Shown here in pieces: positions 12,638 through 23,486 of a DNA stretch of 64,000 bases. Made by a program: the position numbers and the translations under genes. The stretch spans positions 544,197 through 608,196 of the forward strand of contig NC_092231.1 in assembly GCF_036320965.1 (NCBI RefSeq), in the 5' to 3' direction. The DNA comes from Panulirus ornatus (taxonomy: Eukaryota > Arthropoda > Malacostraca > Decapoda > Palinuridae). Each line of letters opens with the position of its first letter. Position 1 is the first letter of the stretch. The notes under the pieces are model-generated. The model ran no database searches. It was not told the origin of the DNA and saw only the letters and a list, made by a program, of their open reading frames with translations.

Positions 12638-12641
<4 letters not shown>
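9536..12641. other. Unassigned sequence
   Basis: About 3.1 kb in which I see no supportable gene or element. A GC-rich patch at about 9900-10200 (GCCGCGGTGGCCGGG near 10083) stands out from AT-rich surroundings but is too short for a CpG-island call. Open frames at 11516-11704 and 12044-12331 have no recognisable content. Confidence 0.5.

Positions 12642-12697
<56 letters not shown>
12642..12697. repeat. (TA)n tract at the 5' end of an RTE copy
   Basis: An uninterrupted TA run of about 56 bp, directly abutting the truncated 5' end of the plus-strand RTE relic that starts at 12698. Confidence 0.97.
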
Positions 12698-12698
<1 letters not shown>

Positions 12699-14063
12699 GT
12701 CTTACGTAAGATGATGCTTGGCAAGGCGGATGGATTGGATGGTATTGCAGATGAATTTACTAAGAGAGGGAGTGACTGTGTTGTTGATTGGTTGGTAAGG
12801 ATATGTATATATGGATCATGGTGAGGTACCTGAGGATTGACAGAATGCATGTACAATGCTATTGTATAAGGCAAGGGGTGGCGGGGGGTGGGGGTGGGGA
12901 GTAAAGATGTGAATTCAAACTACAGAGGTATAAGTTTGATGAGTGTACCTGCTAAGTTATATGGGAGGATGAAGGCATGTACAGAGCAGTGTGGTTGCAG
13001 AATTGATGGAGGACGTGTGGATCAGGTGTTTGCTTTAAAGAATGTGTGTGAAAAACACTTATAGAAATAGATGGACTTGTATGCCGCATTTATAAATCTG
13101 CAGTAAACACATGATGGGGTTCGTTAGAGATGTCTTGTGCATGGTGTTAAGAATATGCATTGTGGAAGGAAATCTGCTTAAAGCAGTGCACAGTTTTAAT
13201 CAAGGATGTAAGGCATATATACGAGTAAGGAGAGACGGGAGTGAATAGTTGTAGGGTAAGGTGGGTCTGGGCAGGGGTGTGTGATGTCACCATGATTGCT
13301 CAATTTGTTTATGGATGGGATGGTTAGTGAGGTAAATGAGAGTTTTAGAGAGGGGCGAGTATGCATTCTGTGGGGATGAGAGGGCCTGGGAAAAAAGACA
13401 GTTGATGATACAGCACTGTTAGCGGATTCTAGTGACAATTTCAGAATATGGTGACTGTATTTGGTAGTGTGAAAGGAGAAAGTTGAGAGTAAATGTGAAT
13501 AGAATCAATGTTATTAGCTTTAGCAGGGTTAGTTGGGGTGTGAATTTGAACGATGAAGACTTTTAGAGGAAGTGCCGTATTTTAGATACCTGGTATTAGA
13601 CGTAGCAGCGAATTGAATCGTGGAAGCGGAAGTGAGTCATAGGGCGGGGGATGGGGCGAAGGTTCTGTGAGTGCTGGAGAATGTGTGGAAAGAGAGAACG
13701 TTATCTGAGAGCAAAAATAGGTATGTTACAAGTTTTAATCGTCCCAACAATATTATATGGATACGACGCATGGGCTATGCAGAGGTGGGAGGATGTGTTT
13801 GAAATAGCATGTTTGACAATATGTGGTGTCAGGTGGTTTGATCAAGTAAGTAATGAAAGGGTAAGAGAGATGTGTGGAAATAAAAAGGGTGGTTGAGAGG
13901 GATGAAGAGGGTGTGCTGAAATGATCTGATGTTGTGGAGAGAATGAGTGAAAAAAGGTTGAAAAAGAGGATATCTGTCACAGTGGAGGGAACACGGAGAA
14001 GGGGGAGACCAACTTGAAGATGGAAGGATGGAGTTAAAAAGATTTTGAGCGATCGGGGCCTGC
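12698..14063 (+). pseudogene. RTE copy 1: highly degenerate RT to C-terminus
   Basis: The sequence is collinear with the intact ORF at 35133-38129 from about residue 500 (the KMKAGKAAGLDGI region) to about residue 977 (ILSDRGL region). It contains the counterparts of the finger, palm and C-terminal regions, but indels and stops occur throughout, including GT-rich expansions near 12880. Its divergence from the intact copy is far higher than that of copies 4, 7 and 8, so it is older. It ends abruptly at 14063, where sequence of the opposite orientation begins. Confidence 0.85.
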
Positions 14064-14540
14064 ACTCTTGCATTCACCTCTCTAACAGCCCCATCCATAA
14101 ACAAATTAAACAACCAAGGAGACATCACAGAACGACATTCACCGAGAACCAATCACTTTCCTCTCTTCCTACTCGTACACATGCCTTAACTCCTCGATAA
14201 AAACATTTCACTGCTTTTAGCAATTTGCCTTCCACACTATATACTCTCAATACCTTCCACAAAGCATCTCTATCAACTCTGTCATATGCATTCTCCAGAT
14301 CCATAAATGCTACATACAAATCCATTTGTTTTTCTAAATATTTCTCATACATTCTTCAAAGCAAACACCTGATCCACACATGCTCTACCACTTCTGAAAC
14401 CACACTGCTCTTCCCCAATCTGATGCTTTGTACATGCCTTCACCCTCTCAATCAATACCTCCCATATAATTTCCCAGGAATACTCAACAAACTTATACCT
14501 CTGTAATTTGAACACTCACCTTTATCCCCTTTGCCTTTGT

Positions 14541-14543
<3 letters not shown>
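14064..14543 (-). pseudogene. RTE copy 2: inverted RT core fragment
   Basis: On the minus strand this is collinear with residues of about 555-720 of the intact RTE ORF, spanning palm motif A (FMDLENAYDRV; the usual K is replaced by N) and part of motif B. A 75-codon open piece remains at 14125-14352. Its truncated 5' end abuts a (TA)n tract at 14544; its other end is fused directly to copy 1 without target sequence between. Confidence 0.85.

Positions 14544-14622
<79 letters not shown>
14544..14622. repeat. (TA)n tract between RTE fragments
   Basis: About 78 bp of pure TA. It serves both as the flank of copy 2's 5' end and as the 3' tail of the minus-strand fragment that follows. Confidence 0.97.
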
Positions 14623-14623
<1 letters not shown>

Positions 14624-14865
14624 TATGCTTAATCGCCGTCTCCCGCGTCAGCGAGGTAGCGCAAGGAAACAGACGAGGAATGGCCCAACCCACTCACATA
14701 CACATGTATATGTATATACATAAACTCCCATACACGCATATATACACATACATTTCAACATATACGCACATATACTTACACAGACATATACATATATACA
14801 CATGGACATATTCATAATAGCTGCCTTCATCCATTCTCGTCGCCACCCCGCCGGACATGACGGGA
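14623..14865 (-). mobile_element. RTE copy 3: 3'UTR-only fragment
   Basis: On the minus strand this carries the RTE terminal hairpin (arms CTCGC and GCGGG, loop TGAC, outer CGCT/GGCG), preceded by the ATACACATGT-rich 3'UTR and the block matching GGCGAGGTGGCGATGGGAATG of copies 7 and 8. No ORF portion is left. Confidence 0.8.
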
Positions 14866-15049
14866 CCTCCTATTTCAAGGGGCTCCCGCAGCCCAGGGTT
14901 GCACTATTTCCAGTAACAAGGATATATGGATTGGAGGAAGATGTTCTTTGACGAGACTACTTCCACTGATGCAGCCACGCCATAGCTGACTTAACTAGTG
15001 GTGCAACCAAGAGCAAGTGAAGTTCACCATTACACACACATACATATGT

Positions 15050-15287
15050 ATATTTTTTTCTTTTAATCATATATATTCTCCATTTCCCGCGTCAGCAAGG
15101 TAATGCTAAGAACGGAGGTTTGAGCCCAAGAGGGAATATCCTCACTTGCTCCCCTTCTCTGTTCCTTTTTTTGGAAAATTAAAAACGGGAAGGGAGGATT
15201 TCCAGCCCCCCGCTCCCTCCCCTTTTAGTCTCCTTCTACGACACGCAGGGAATACGTGGGAGGTATTCTTTCTCCCCTATCCCCAGG

Positions 15288-15288
<1 letters not shown>
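15050..15288 (-). mobile_element. SINE-R copy 1 (~240-bp short element)
   Basis: Read on minus, it starts at the CCTGGGGATAGGGG 5' end shared by all copies, has the GAATAC..GTATTC inverted repeat, the GGGGAGGGAGCGGGGGGCTG block, and a 3' hairpin with arms CTTGC/GCGGG. The 5' end abuts (TA)n at 15289; the 3' tail is T-rich on plus (15050-15075). Further copies are at 17156, 23178, 25084 and 46863. There is no ORF and no tRNA-like head. Confidence 0.85.

Positions 15289-15357
<69 letters not shown>
15289..15357. repeat. (TA)n tract
   Basis: About 68 bp of pure TA between the 5' end of SINE-R copy 1 and the 3' end of RTE copy 4. Confidence 0.97.
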
Positions 15358-15360
<3 letters not shown>

Positions 15361-15550
15361 TTTATTATACTTTGTCGCTGTCTCCCGCGTTTGCGAGGTA
15401 GCGCAAGGAAACAGACGAAAGAAATGGCCCAACCCCCCCCATACACATGTATATACATACGTCCACACACGCAAATATACATACCTACACAGCTTTCCAT
15501 GGTTTACCCCAGACGCTTCACATGCCTTGCTTCAATCCACTGACAGCACG
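15358..15550 (-). other. Short-form 3'UTR of RTE copy 4
   Basis: On minus, the region from the ORF stop to the terminal hairpin is only about 190 bp. It lacks the ~230-bp middle block present after copies 5, 7 and 8, and it has the same deletion as the intact element at 38130-38332. The terminal hairpin has arms CTCGC/GCGGG, loop AAAC and outer CGCT/AGCG. Confidence 0.85.
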
Positions 15551-17131
15551 TCAACCCCGGTATACCACATCGCTCCAATTCACTCTATTCCTTGCCCTCC
15601 TTTCACCCTCCTGCATGTTCAGGCCCCGATCACACAAAATCTTTTTCACTCCATCTTTCCACCTACAATTTGGTCCCCCTCTTCTCCTTGTTCCCTCCAC
15701 CTCCGACACATATATCCTCTTGGTCAATCTTTCCTCACTCATCCTCTCCATGAGCCCAAACCACTTCAAAACACCCTCTTCTGCTCTCTCAACCACGCTC
15801 TTTTTATTTCCACACATCTCTCTTACCCTTACGTTACTCACTCGATCAAACCACCTCACACCACACATTGTCCTCAAACATCTCATTTCCAGCACATCCA
15901 TCCTCCTGCGTACAACTCTATCCATAGCCCACGCCTCGCAACCATACAACATTGTTGGAACCACTATTCCTTCAAACATACCCATTTTTGCTTTCCGAGA
16001 TAATGTTCTCGACTTCCACACATTCTTCAAGGCCCCCAGGATTTTCGCCCCCTCCCCCACCCTATGATCCACTTCCGCTTCCATGGTTCCATCCGCTGCC
16101 AGATCCACTCCCAGATATCTAAAACACTTCACTTCCTCCAGTTTTTCTCCATTCAAACTCACCTCCCAATTGACTTGACCCTCAACCCTACTGTACCTAA
16201 TAACCTTGCTCTTATTCACATTTACTCTTAACTTTCTTCTTCCACACACTTTACCAAACTCAGTCACCAGCTTCTGCAGTTTCTCACATGAATCAGCCAC
16301 CAGCGCTGTATCATCAGCGAACAACAACTGACTTACTTCCCAAGCTCTCTAATCCCCAACAGACTTCATACTTGCCCCTCTTTCCAAAACTCTTGCATTT
16401 ACCTCCCTAACAACCCCATCCATAAACAAATTAAACAACCATGGAGACATCACACACCCCTGCCGCAAACCTACATTCACTGAGAACCAATCACTTTCCT
16501 CTCTTCCTACACGTACACATGCCTTACATCCTCGATAAAAACTTTTCACTGCTTCTAACAACTTTCCTCCCACACCATATATTCTTAATACCTTCCACAG
16601 AGCATCTCTATCAACTCTATCATATGCCTTCTCCAGATCCATAAATGCTACATACAAATCCATTTGCTTTTCTAAGTATTCCTCACATACATTCTTCAAA
16701 GCAAACACCTGATCCACACATCCTCTACCACTTCTGAAACCACACTGCTCTTCCCCAATCTGATGCTCTGTACGTGCCTTCACCCTCTCAATCAATACCC
16801 TCCCATACAATTTACCAGGAATACTCAACAAACTTATACCTCTGTAATTTGAGCACTCACTCTTATCCCCTTTGCCTTTGTACAATGGCACTATGCACGC
16901 ATTCCGCCAATCCTCAGGCACCTCACCATGAGTCATACATACATTAAATAACCTTACCAACCAGTCAACAATACAGTCACACCCTTTTTTAATAAATTCC
17001 ACTGCAATACCATCCAAACCTGCTGCCTTGCCGGCTTTCATCTTCCGCAAAGCTTTCACTACCTCTTCTCTGTTTACCAAATCATTTTCCCTAACCCTCT
17101 CACTTTGCACACCACCTCGACCAAAACACCC
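15551..17131 (-). pseudogene. RTE copy 4: 5'-truncated RT ORF with one internal stop
   Basis: On minus, this is collinear with residues of about 473-998 of the intact ORF. It keeps palm motif A (FMDLEKAYD), motif B (GLRQGCVMSPWLF), motif C (FADDT) and the C-terminal domain with LYGCEAWAMD and GHMER-like blocks (here GLMER). A single in-frame TAG near 16349-16351 replaces the Glu codon in the VERAWEV segment; the frame continues unchanged to the stop at 15551. Truncation falls at a (TA)n tract (17132). It shares ILCDRG and NWSDVVYRG at the ORF end with the intact copy, so both belong to one subfamily. The endonuclease is missing, so it could not retrotranspose alone. Confidence 0.92.
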
Positions 17132-17155
17132 TATATATATATATATATATATATT
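17132..17155. repeat. Short (TA)n tract
   Basis: About 24 bp of TA between the truncated 5' end of RTE copy 4 and the 3' tail of SINE-R copy 2. Confidence 0.95.
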
Positions 17156-17398
17156 TCTTCTTTCTTTTAAACTATTCGCCATTTCCCGCGTTAGCGAGGT
17201 AGCATTAAGAACAGAGGACTGGGCCTTTGAGGGAATACCCTCACCTGGCCCAATTCTCTGTTCCTTCTTTTGGAAAATTAAAAAAAAAAAACGAGAGGGG
17301 AGGATTTCCAGCCCCCCGCTCCCTCCCCTTTTAGTCGCCTTCTACGACACGCAGGGAATACGTGGGAAGTATTCTTAATCCCCTATCCCCAGGGATAA
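17156..17398 (-). mobile_element. SINE-R copy 2
   Basis: On minus it runs from CCTGGGGATAGGGG to the 3' hairpin (arms CTCGC/GCGGG, loop TAAC) and a short tail ending in a T-rich stretch on plus. It is nearly identical to SINE-R copy 4, including GAATAC..GTATTC and the GTCGT..GCGAC inverted repeat. (TA)n lies on both sides. Confidence 0.9.
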
Positions 17399-17399
17399 T

Positions 17400-17402
<3 letters not shown>

Positions 17403-17468
<66 letters not shown>

Positions 17469-17469
17469 G
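17403..17469. repeat. (TA)n tract
   Basis: About 65 bp of TA at the 5' side of SINE-R copy 2, grading into ATGTATGTATATGAGAGAG. Confidence 0.95.
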
Positions 17470-17623
17470 TATGTATATGAGAGAGAGGGTGTATGTATTA
17501 TTAGCGTTGATAGTGTGTATTAATGCACAAACTCTTAGCAAATCAGGTTTCTGTATTTGAATTATGAGTTGTAATATTTAGAATAATTGCCTGTGAACAC
17601 AAGCTTTTTACTTTGTTGTACAG

Positions 17624-17775
17624 GGGCGGGAGGATGGCGAGTCTTTCACCTCCTGGCGAGATACATCATTAAAGAGAAGACTTTCAAGGAAGTGAGGCAC
17701 TTTGCCTGTCGAGACCCTCAGCTCTTCTGCCCAGCGTGTTCAGGCGTTGGTCCTGGGAACGACGTCAAAGAACAG
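17624..17775 (+). CDS. Candidate internal exon encoding a Cys-rich, possibly zinc-binding segment
   Basis: The 152-bp stretch is bounded by a pyrimidine-rich acceptor (ACTTTGTTGTACAG) and a good donor (CAG then GTGAGA). It begins with two bases completing a codon and ends in phase 0, giving about 50 open codons. The product is charged, with AGGWRVFHLLARYI near its start, and ends with a CX6CX2C arrangement (CRDPQLFCPAC) that could bind zinc. There is a vague resemblance to the cysteine clusters around KDZ-type transposases, but not enough to name it. I found no convincing partner exon nearby, and the surrounding sequence is retrotransposon-rich, so it may be an exon of a gene with very long introns or a relic. 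Evidence is splice context plus frame only. Confidence 0.45.
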
Positions 17776-17929
17776 GTGAGAGCACTGTCCTTTTTTTTTT
17801 TTTATCTAGATAGTGAATATTTGGAGTGTACTGCTCAGTGGATATCTTTATTAAGGGCTGTTCACACTAGCTAGAAAAATTGCCAGACCAACCATGTGGA
17901 TATGGAGTGAGCAGAGGAGAGTCACGACA

Positions 17930-18215
17930 GCTTGATCCCAGACCAAGCGGTGAGGGTAGGAGACCTCGGAAACCATCGTAAGGTATACATCAGGTAAGGT
18001 ATGGGCCTGACCCAGCAATGGGGGTAGAAGACCCCTGAAATCAACGTCAGGTATAGGTAAGGTCAAGTCCCAGACCCAGCTGTCTGGGAAGAAATCCTCT
18101 GAAGCCATCATAAGGTATCCATAATATTAGGCACAGTCCTAGGTCGAAGTGCTGGGGTAGGGAAGACCTCTGAAATTACCGGAAGGCCTCACACCGATAT
18201 GGTCTTAAGTAATAC
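17930..18215. repeat. Degenerate ~65-bp tandem repeat, plus orientation
   Basis: Four diverged units share CCCAGACCCAGC, a GACCTCTGAAACCATC-like block and TAAGGTAT/AGGTAAGGTC. The same unit occurs in the opposite orientation at 52180-52480, so this is a dispersed family. It starts about 150 bp after the candidate exon. Confidence 0.75.
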
Positions 18216-20412
18216 ATAAGGTAGTTTCCATTGTAAGATTTTCATAAGGTGAGCGTCAGTGTCCTAGGTGTAAGATAAGATGGATATGGTTGTTGGTGTA
18301 AAATGGGATTTGTTACTCTGGTACTGACACGAGTAGATGATAGTTGGAGAAAGAATGACTAGATTATATGCGGAGAGATGGAAGGGAAGATGTTCAGAGA
18401 AAACGGGAAGTGATATAAAAGAACAAGAGCTAGAGGGATTGTAAACACGAGCAACACAGCTAATGACCAAAACCTGGAGGTGTGTGGTCAGTGGGGCTGC
18501 TGTACCTCCTGCTCGACCAGCTCCGGTCACGTGGTTGTAGACCGTTGCAGGATATCTAAACGATAATACAACGTCAGCCCTGAACTTAATCTAATATTTC
18601 CATAGTGTAAGAACTCGTGGTTAAGCTTAAATACTCGACATACAAACATCCAACCTTTACAAAGAAATAGAAACTCAATTGACGCCGAGTTATCATTAGA
18701 GAAGAAAAGATGCGTATTACAATTACAGTAAATGAAACAAAAAATTGAATAAAAGTAGCAGTCGAGGGAGAGAAAGCATTAATGTTGCTTGTGGTGATAA
18801 ACCTGATGAGAGCAGAACCATCTAGAAACATTTTCTCAAAAATTGACTCGTCGCGCCGTCCACCAGGAACCAAGTGAAAACATGAAAAGTTTTCAGATGG
18901 ATAGAACGGATGCAGCATAGTGCTTCCTGAGGTGGTATCTCATAGGTGGCCATCATGTAGCGCCTCTCTTGGACATCAGCTTCACTCCCGCTGATCTTTA
19001 AAGGGCAATTGTGAGAATACTGCAGCACTCGACCCCAGGGCCAAACTACCTAGGCTGTGCTCATAAAAAAATCCGACGACTGCAATCGGGAGTCGTAAGC
19101 ATCGTGTGGGCGAAGAGTTATAAGTCGGGAGTCATGCCAGGAGCTCTTAAATGCACTGGGAGAGCTTTCTGCCTCGAACTAAAAAGCAAAGCACTGCCAG
19201 AACGTTGCAGACCAATACCACTTACTTTTATATCGAAACGTTTGAAAAATTGTTGTGGAAAAAGAGAATTTTATTGAAAGGGATAACTTGGCTGACCCAA
19301 GTCTGCTTGTTTCAGGCTACCATGACAGTCCTTCCGATGGTGGACTACTCTCCCAAGATTTCAGATTTTGAGGATAGAATTATTTTACGTAAAAATATTT
19401 TTAAATCTTACGGTAATGTTGTTAATCGACTCCATACTGTGATGTCAGCTAGGCACAGCGCGGGGTGGAGGACTTGATCCTTTGTCAACGATGCTGAGTG
19501 AGAATATCCTCACACCCGTTGATGAATTAAGAGAAACAGTATTAATATGGAACGTACAAGAGGTATCAGTCTAATTGAGTTATCATCAGAAATCAAATCA
19601 TGTGGTCGGTTTGTTAAACAATTCTCTCTACATTTATTATTTTCTCGGAAAATTTTTAATTATCGTAGACTGTCGTCGTAAAGGAACCTTCAGAGAAGTG
19701 TCTGAAGGCTGGTGATTACGCCAGATCAGCTGGAAAGGAAAACAGTTACATTCGAGCATTACAAGAGAAAATTGACAGATGTTTTCATCTGTGACGAAAT
19801 CTTTCGAATCGGTTCAGTTATGACTCTGACCTTAATGAAAAGTTTGTTCTGATGACTCTAATGAAAGTTTTGATGTTTGCCATGAATATTGGTCGACGTA
19901 TCTCACTAAATCTAATGCAAATGGACGAAAGGTGTTGATTTTCATCGTCCGTTAGTGGATTGTGATACTGCCAGCTGCAGGTCTTGGTTGGTTAACGAAA
20001 AAATGATTGTATATATAAATCCATTTAATTCGCATAAAAGTGAATTACCTACTTCGGATACCGAGCAGATAAGACGATATAAAGTGATAGACCAGCATGT
20101 TGTGCATTTGTGGAGCTAATGTATATTATCGGTAAAGCTCGCGGGACTGGTGATAACCTATTGATATATCGTGACTAAGATTATCACTATTTATTTAAGT
20201 GACTGTTTCACCCCTGATGTTCGACTATTGATTCCAGCTGTAGGAATTATTACGATGGAACTATTTATTTTATCTTCCAAGCTTTATTTTTGTTTGTGAG
20301 CAACAACTTCGCTTCCATGTTCGATACCCTTGCGTTTTTCCTATATGAGTGAACCAATATAAATGATGAAAACCATGTCAGAAGAGAGATCGTGTTGTTC
20401 AGACCCTTCTGT
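18216..20412. other. Unassigned sequence
   Basis: About 2.2 kb without a supportable gene or element. Open frames of up to about 110 codons on either strand (18586-18918 minus, 19151-19477 plus) have no recognisable motif. Confidence 0.5.
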
Positions 20413-20680
20413 CCAGGGTAGAGAAGAGGATGTGTTGAAATGGTTTGGACGCATGGAGAGAATGAGTGAGGAAAGATTGACAAAGAGGATGTGTGTGTCA
20501 GAGGTGGAGGGAAGAAGTGGGAGACCAAATTGGATTTGGAAGGATGGAGTGAAAAAGATTTTGAGCGATCGGGGCCTGAACATACAGGAGGGTGAAAAAC
20601 GTGTAAGGAATAGGGTGACTTGGAAGGATGTGGTATACCGGGGTCGACGTGCTGTCAATGGATTGAACCAGGGCATGTGA
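20413..20680 (+). pseudogene. RTE copy 5: C-terminal ~88 residues
   Basis: Open and collinear with the RTE ORF from about residue 920 (the EEDVLKWFGRMERMSEERL block) to its end. It retains an 11-residue extension after the VVYRG motif (RRAVNGLNQGM, then TGA) that is absent in copies 4 and 10 because their CGA codon became TGA. The copy is 5'-truncated, so neither endonuclease nor palm is present. The long-form 3'UTR follows. Confidence 0.9.
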
Positions 20681-21032
20681 ACCGTCTGAGGTAAACCTTG
20701 GAAGTTTTGTGGGACCTGGATGTGGAAAGGGAGCTGTGGTTTCGGTGCACTACACTTGGCAGCTAGACTGAGTGTGAACGAATGTGGCCTTTTTGTCTGT
20801 TCCTGGTGCTGCATCGATGGAGGGGGGGATGTTATTTCGTGTGTGGCGGGGTGGCGATGGGAATGGATGAAGGTAGCAAGTGTGGATATGTGCATGTGTA
20901 TATATGTATATGTATAGTATACATTGAAATGTATATGTATGTATATTTGTGTGTGTGGGCATTTATGTATATACATGTGTATGTGCTTGGGGTGGGTCAT
21001 TTCTCGTTTGTTTCCTTGCGCTACCTAGCTAA

Positions 21033-21039
<7 letters not shown>
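20681..21039 (+). other. Long-form 3'UTR of RTE copy 5
   Basis: It carries the middle block (GTGGCGGGGTGGCGATGGGAATG and neighbours), the TGTATATGTATA stretch and the terminal GCGCTACCT motif. The hairpin is decayed (CTAGC-TAAC-GTGTG), and (TA)n follows at 21040. Confidence 0.85.

Positions 21040-21101
<62 letters not shown>
21040..21101. repeat. (TA)n tract
   Basis: About 60 bp of TA: the 3' tail of RTE copy 5, abutting the 5' end of copy 6. Confidence 0.97.
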
Positions 21102-21104
<3 letters not shown>

Positions 21105-21885
21105 GGTTTAGTGAAAAGTGGTGATAAATGTCTTGGTTATGATGAAGTGTGGCAAATCGGCTGGAGTGCATGGGATTGAAATATAAGATTTCTGGAAAGA
21201 TGATAGTGCTTTTGATTGGTTACTTCGGATATATGGTTCAAGATGAGATGCCTGAGTATCGGCGGAATACCTATATAGTGACATTGTATAAAGGCAAGGG
21301 GTATAAAAGTGACTGCTCGAATTACAGGGGTACGTTGTAGAGTAGTCATTGATATTGAGGAGGTGTCTTTAGAATGACAGACGATGTGTGGATCATGTGC
21401 TTGCTTGGAAGAATTTCTGAGATAACTAGAGAAGGTTTAATTTGTACGTGGCATTTATGAATTTAGAAGAAACGAATGAGAAGGTTGATAGGGATGCTTT
21501 TGTGTTGCGAATATATGGCGTGGTAGGAAAGCTACTGCTAGGTACGGCGAGGAGTTTCTATCGAGTGTAGGAAGAGAGGATGTTGAGTAGTTCCAGGTGA
21601 AAATCAGTGTATGGCACTCGTATATGGTGTTACCTCGGCTCATTAATCTATTCGTGGTCGGGGTGGCGAGTGAAGTAAATGCGAGGGTTTTGGTGAAAGG
21701 GCGGGTCTTCTGACTGTTGTGTTTGGGATGAGGGGTCTGGGACGCGTGCCATTTGCAATTTGCTGATGACACGGCTCTGGTTGTAGGCTCGAGTAGGAAA
21801 CTTCAGACGCTAGTGAGTGAATTTGGGAATATGTGTGAGCGGAGTGAATTTAAAGTTTGTGAATATTAGTAAGATTTTAAAGTTT
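21102..21885 (+). pseudogene. RTE copy 6: very degenerate RT fragment
   Basis: It aligns by eye to the intact RTE ORF from about residue 500 (GATGAAGTGTGGCAAATCGG matches the KMKAGKAAG region) through the CSNYRG block, part of motif A and motif C (TGCTGATGACACGGCTCTGG, ADDTAL) to about residue 785. Many indels and stops break every frame. This is an old insertion with 3' loss. Confidence 0.75.
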
Positions 21886-22094
21886 TTCCTACTATGATGA
21901 ATACAAGAGGGAGTTCAGCGGGAGCAGAATATCAGCCAGGACCGTGGGAGTGACGTAGAAAAAATTAACACGCAGGCTATCAAGACTGACAGATACCATG
22001 TTGTCTGGTCACGGTGACCCAGGGGTCATGACCCAGCCGGGCTTAACGTCATAAGCCAAGGAACCTTGGTATGGAGGGAGCTGTGTAGCACGTG

Positions 22095-22475
22095 GGTGTT
22101 ACGCTAGTACTGGTCTGGACACACTAGTGGTGTTCTTGTATACTGGGGTGTTATATTCTACCACTTTGGTGTTACACTTTAGCACCTGGGTGTTACACGC
22201 TAACATTGGGTGTTACTTTTTAGCACTTTGGTGTAGCACTGTATTTCTTGGGTGTTCCACTTGCATGTTGCACCCTTACACATGGGTGTTACACTCAAAC
22301 ACTCGGGGTGCTACATTCTAACGCTTGGGTGTTGTACTGCAGCACGTTTTGTTGTCTTATGGTGTTTCACTGTAACACTTGAGTGTTTCATCCTTGTACT
22401 TGGGTGTTGCACTCTTGTATGAGGGTGTTGTATTGTAACACTGGAGATGTTCCCTGTATCACCCTCTGAAGCCGG
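22095..22475. repeat. Degenerate ~25-bp minisatellite (GTGTTACACT-type)
   Basis: About 14 diverged units share GGGTGTTACACT and TAGCAC. The reading frame is irregular, and no coding is claimed. Confidence 0.75.
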
Positions 22476-23098
22476 TTGTGTTGCACATGAAGCTGTCTCT
22501 TGATTCGTTATTTCATTAAAATCTTTGGAACCAGAAACTTAAAAAGTTTTGAGTAGACGATACAAGCAACAGACTGTGTAATGAAGGAACATGGAGAATA
22601 TCATGGGAATTAGATGTTGAGTTACGGTACGGTAGAAAGCTCTTACGGTGATCTGTATAGACACCTGCATGAAGAACATGGCTAGAGCAGCAGGAGGTCA
22701 TGACGAACAGCTGGGGAGACTTGATTGTGGATCTGAAAGTTTTAAAGCCCGTCCCAGCATTAAGCAAATAATTTTGAGAGAATAGACAAAACACGAAATC
22801 ATAAAAAACGTTGTTAGACACACCCAGTTACCCAAGTCATTTCCCATCACGTGACCCCCTCCCTCACTGTCCCTTACAAGGTATACGACCACACAAAGCA
22901 GACAGTGCTTGGTCTATAAGATTTGTGTTGCACGGTGGGAATCAAGTGTGATGTTGGGATTCAAATAACTGTGTTAAGTACTGACACCTGATGAGGTGGA
23001 TTGTCTCCACGAAACATGTGCCAAACCTATAGAAAAATTACATGTGAAATGAAATTGTATGAACTTCGACCTTGATACTATCATCACATACAAGTGTG

Positions 23099-23099
<1 letters not shown>
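22476..23099. other. Unassigned sequence
   Basis: No supportable gene or element. Short minus-strand open frames (22516-22821, 22698-22892) overlap in different frames and look incidental. Confidence 0.5.

Positions 23100-23177
<78 letters not shown>
23100..23177. repeat. (TA)n tract
   Basis: About 77 bp of pure TA directly before the 5' end of SINE-R copy 3. Confidence 0.97.
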
Positions 23178-23181
<4 letters not shown>

Positions 23182-23406
23182 GGGGATAGGGGAGAAAGAA
23201 TACTTCCCACGTATTCCCTGCATGTCGTAGAAGGCGACTAAAAGGGGAGGGAGCGGAGGGCTGGAAATCCTCCCCTCTTGTTTTTTTTTTTTTTTTTTTC
23301 CAAAAACAGGAACAGAGAAGGGGGCCAGGTGAGGATGTTCCCTGAGAGGCCCAGTCCTCTGTTCTTAACGCTACTTTGCTGATGCTGGAAATGGCGAATA
23401 GTTTGA

Positions 23407-23409
<3 letters not shown>
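23178..23409 (+). mobile_element. SINE-R copy 3
   Basis: Plus-strand copy from CCCTGGGGATAGGGG to GGCGAATAGTTTGAAAAA, about 230 bp. It has the GAATAC..GTATTC and GTCGT..GCGAC inverted repeats and a T19-20 run. The 3' hairpin has decayed (TTTGC-TGAT-GCTGG). (TA)n on both sides; an A5 and TA tail follow. Confidence 0.9.

Positions 23410-23484
<75 letters not shown>
23410..23484. repeat. (TA)n tract
   Basis: About 75 bp of TA joining the tail of SINE-R copy 3 to the truncated 5' end of RTE copy 7. Confidence 0.97.

Positions 23485-23486
<2 letters not shown>

Noticed and set aside
23178..23409. SINE-R as a MITE (DNA transposon)
   Set aside because: No terminal inverted repeats; copies have a fixed 5' end and an A/TA tail at one end, which fits retroposition.
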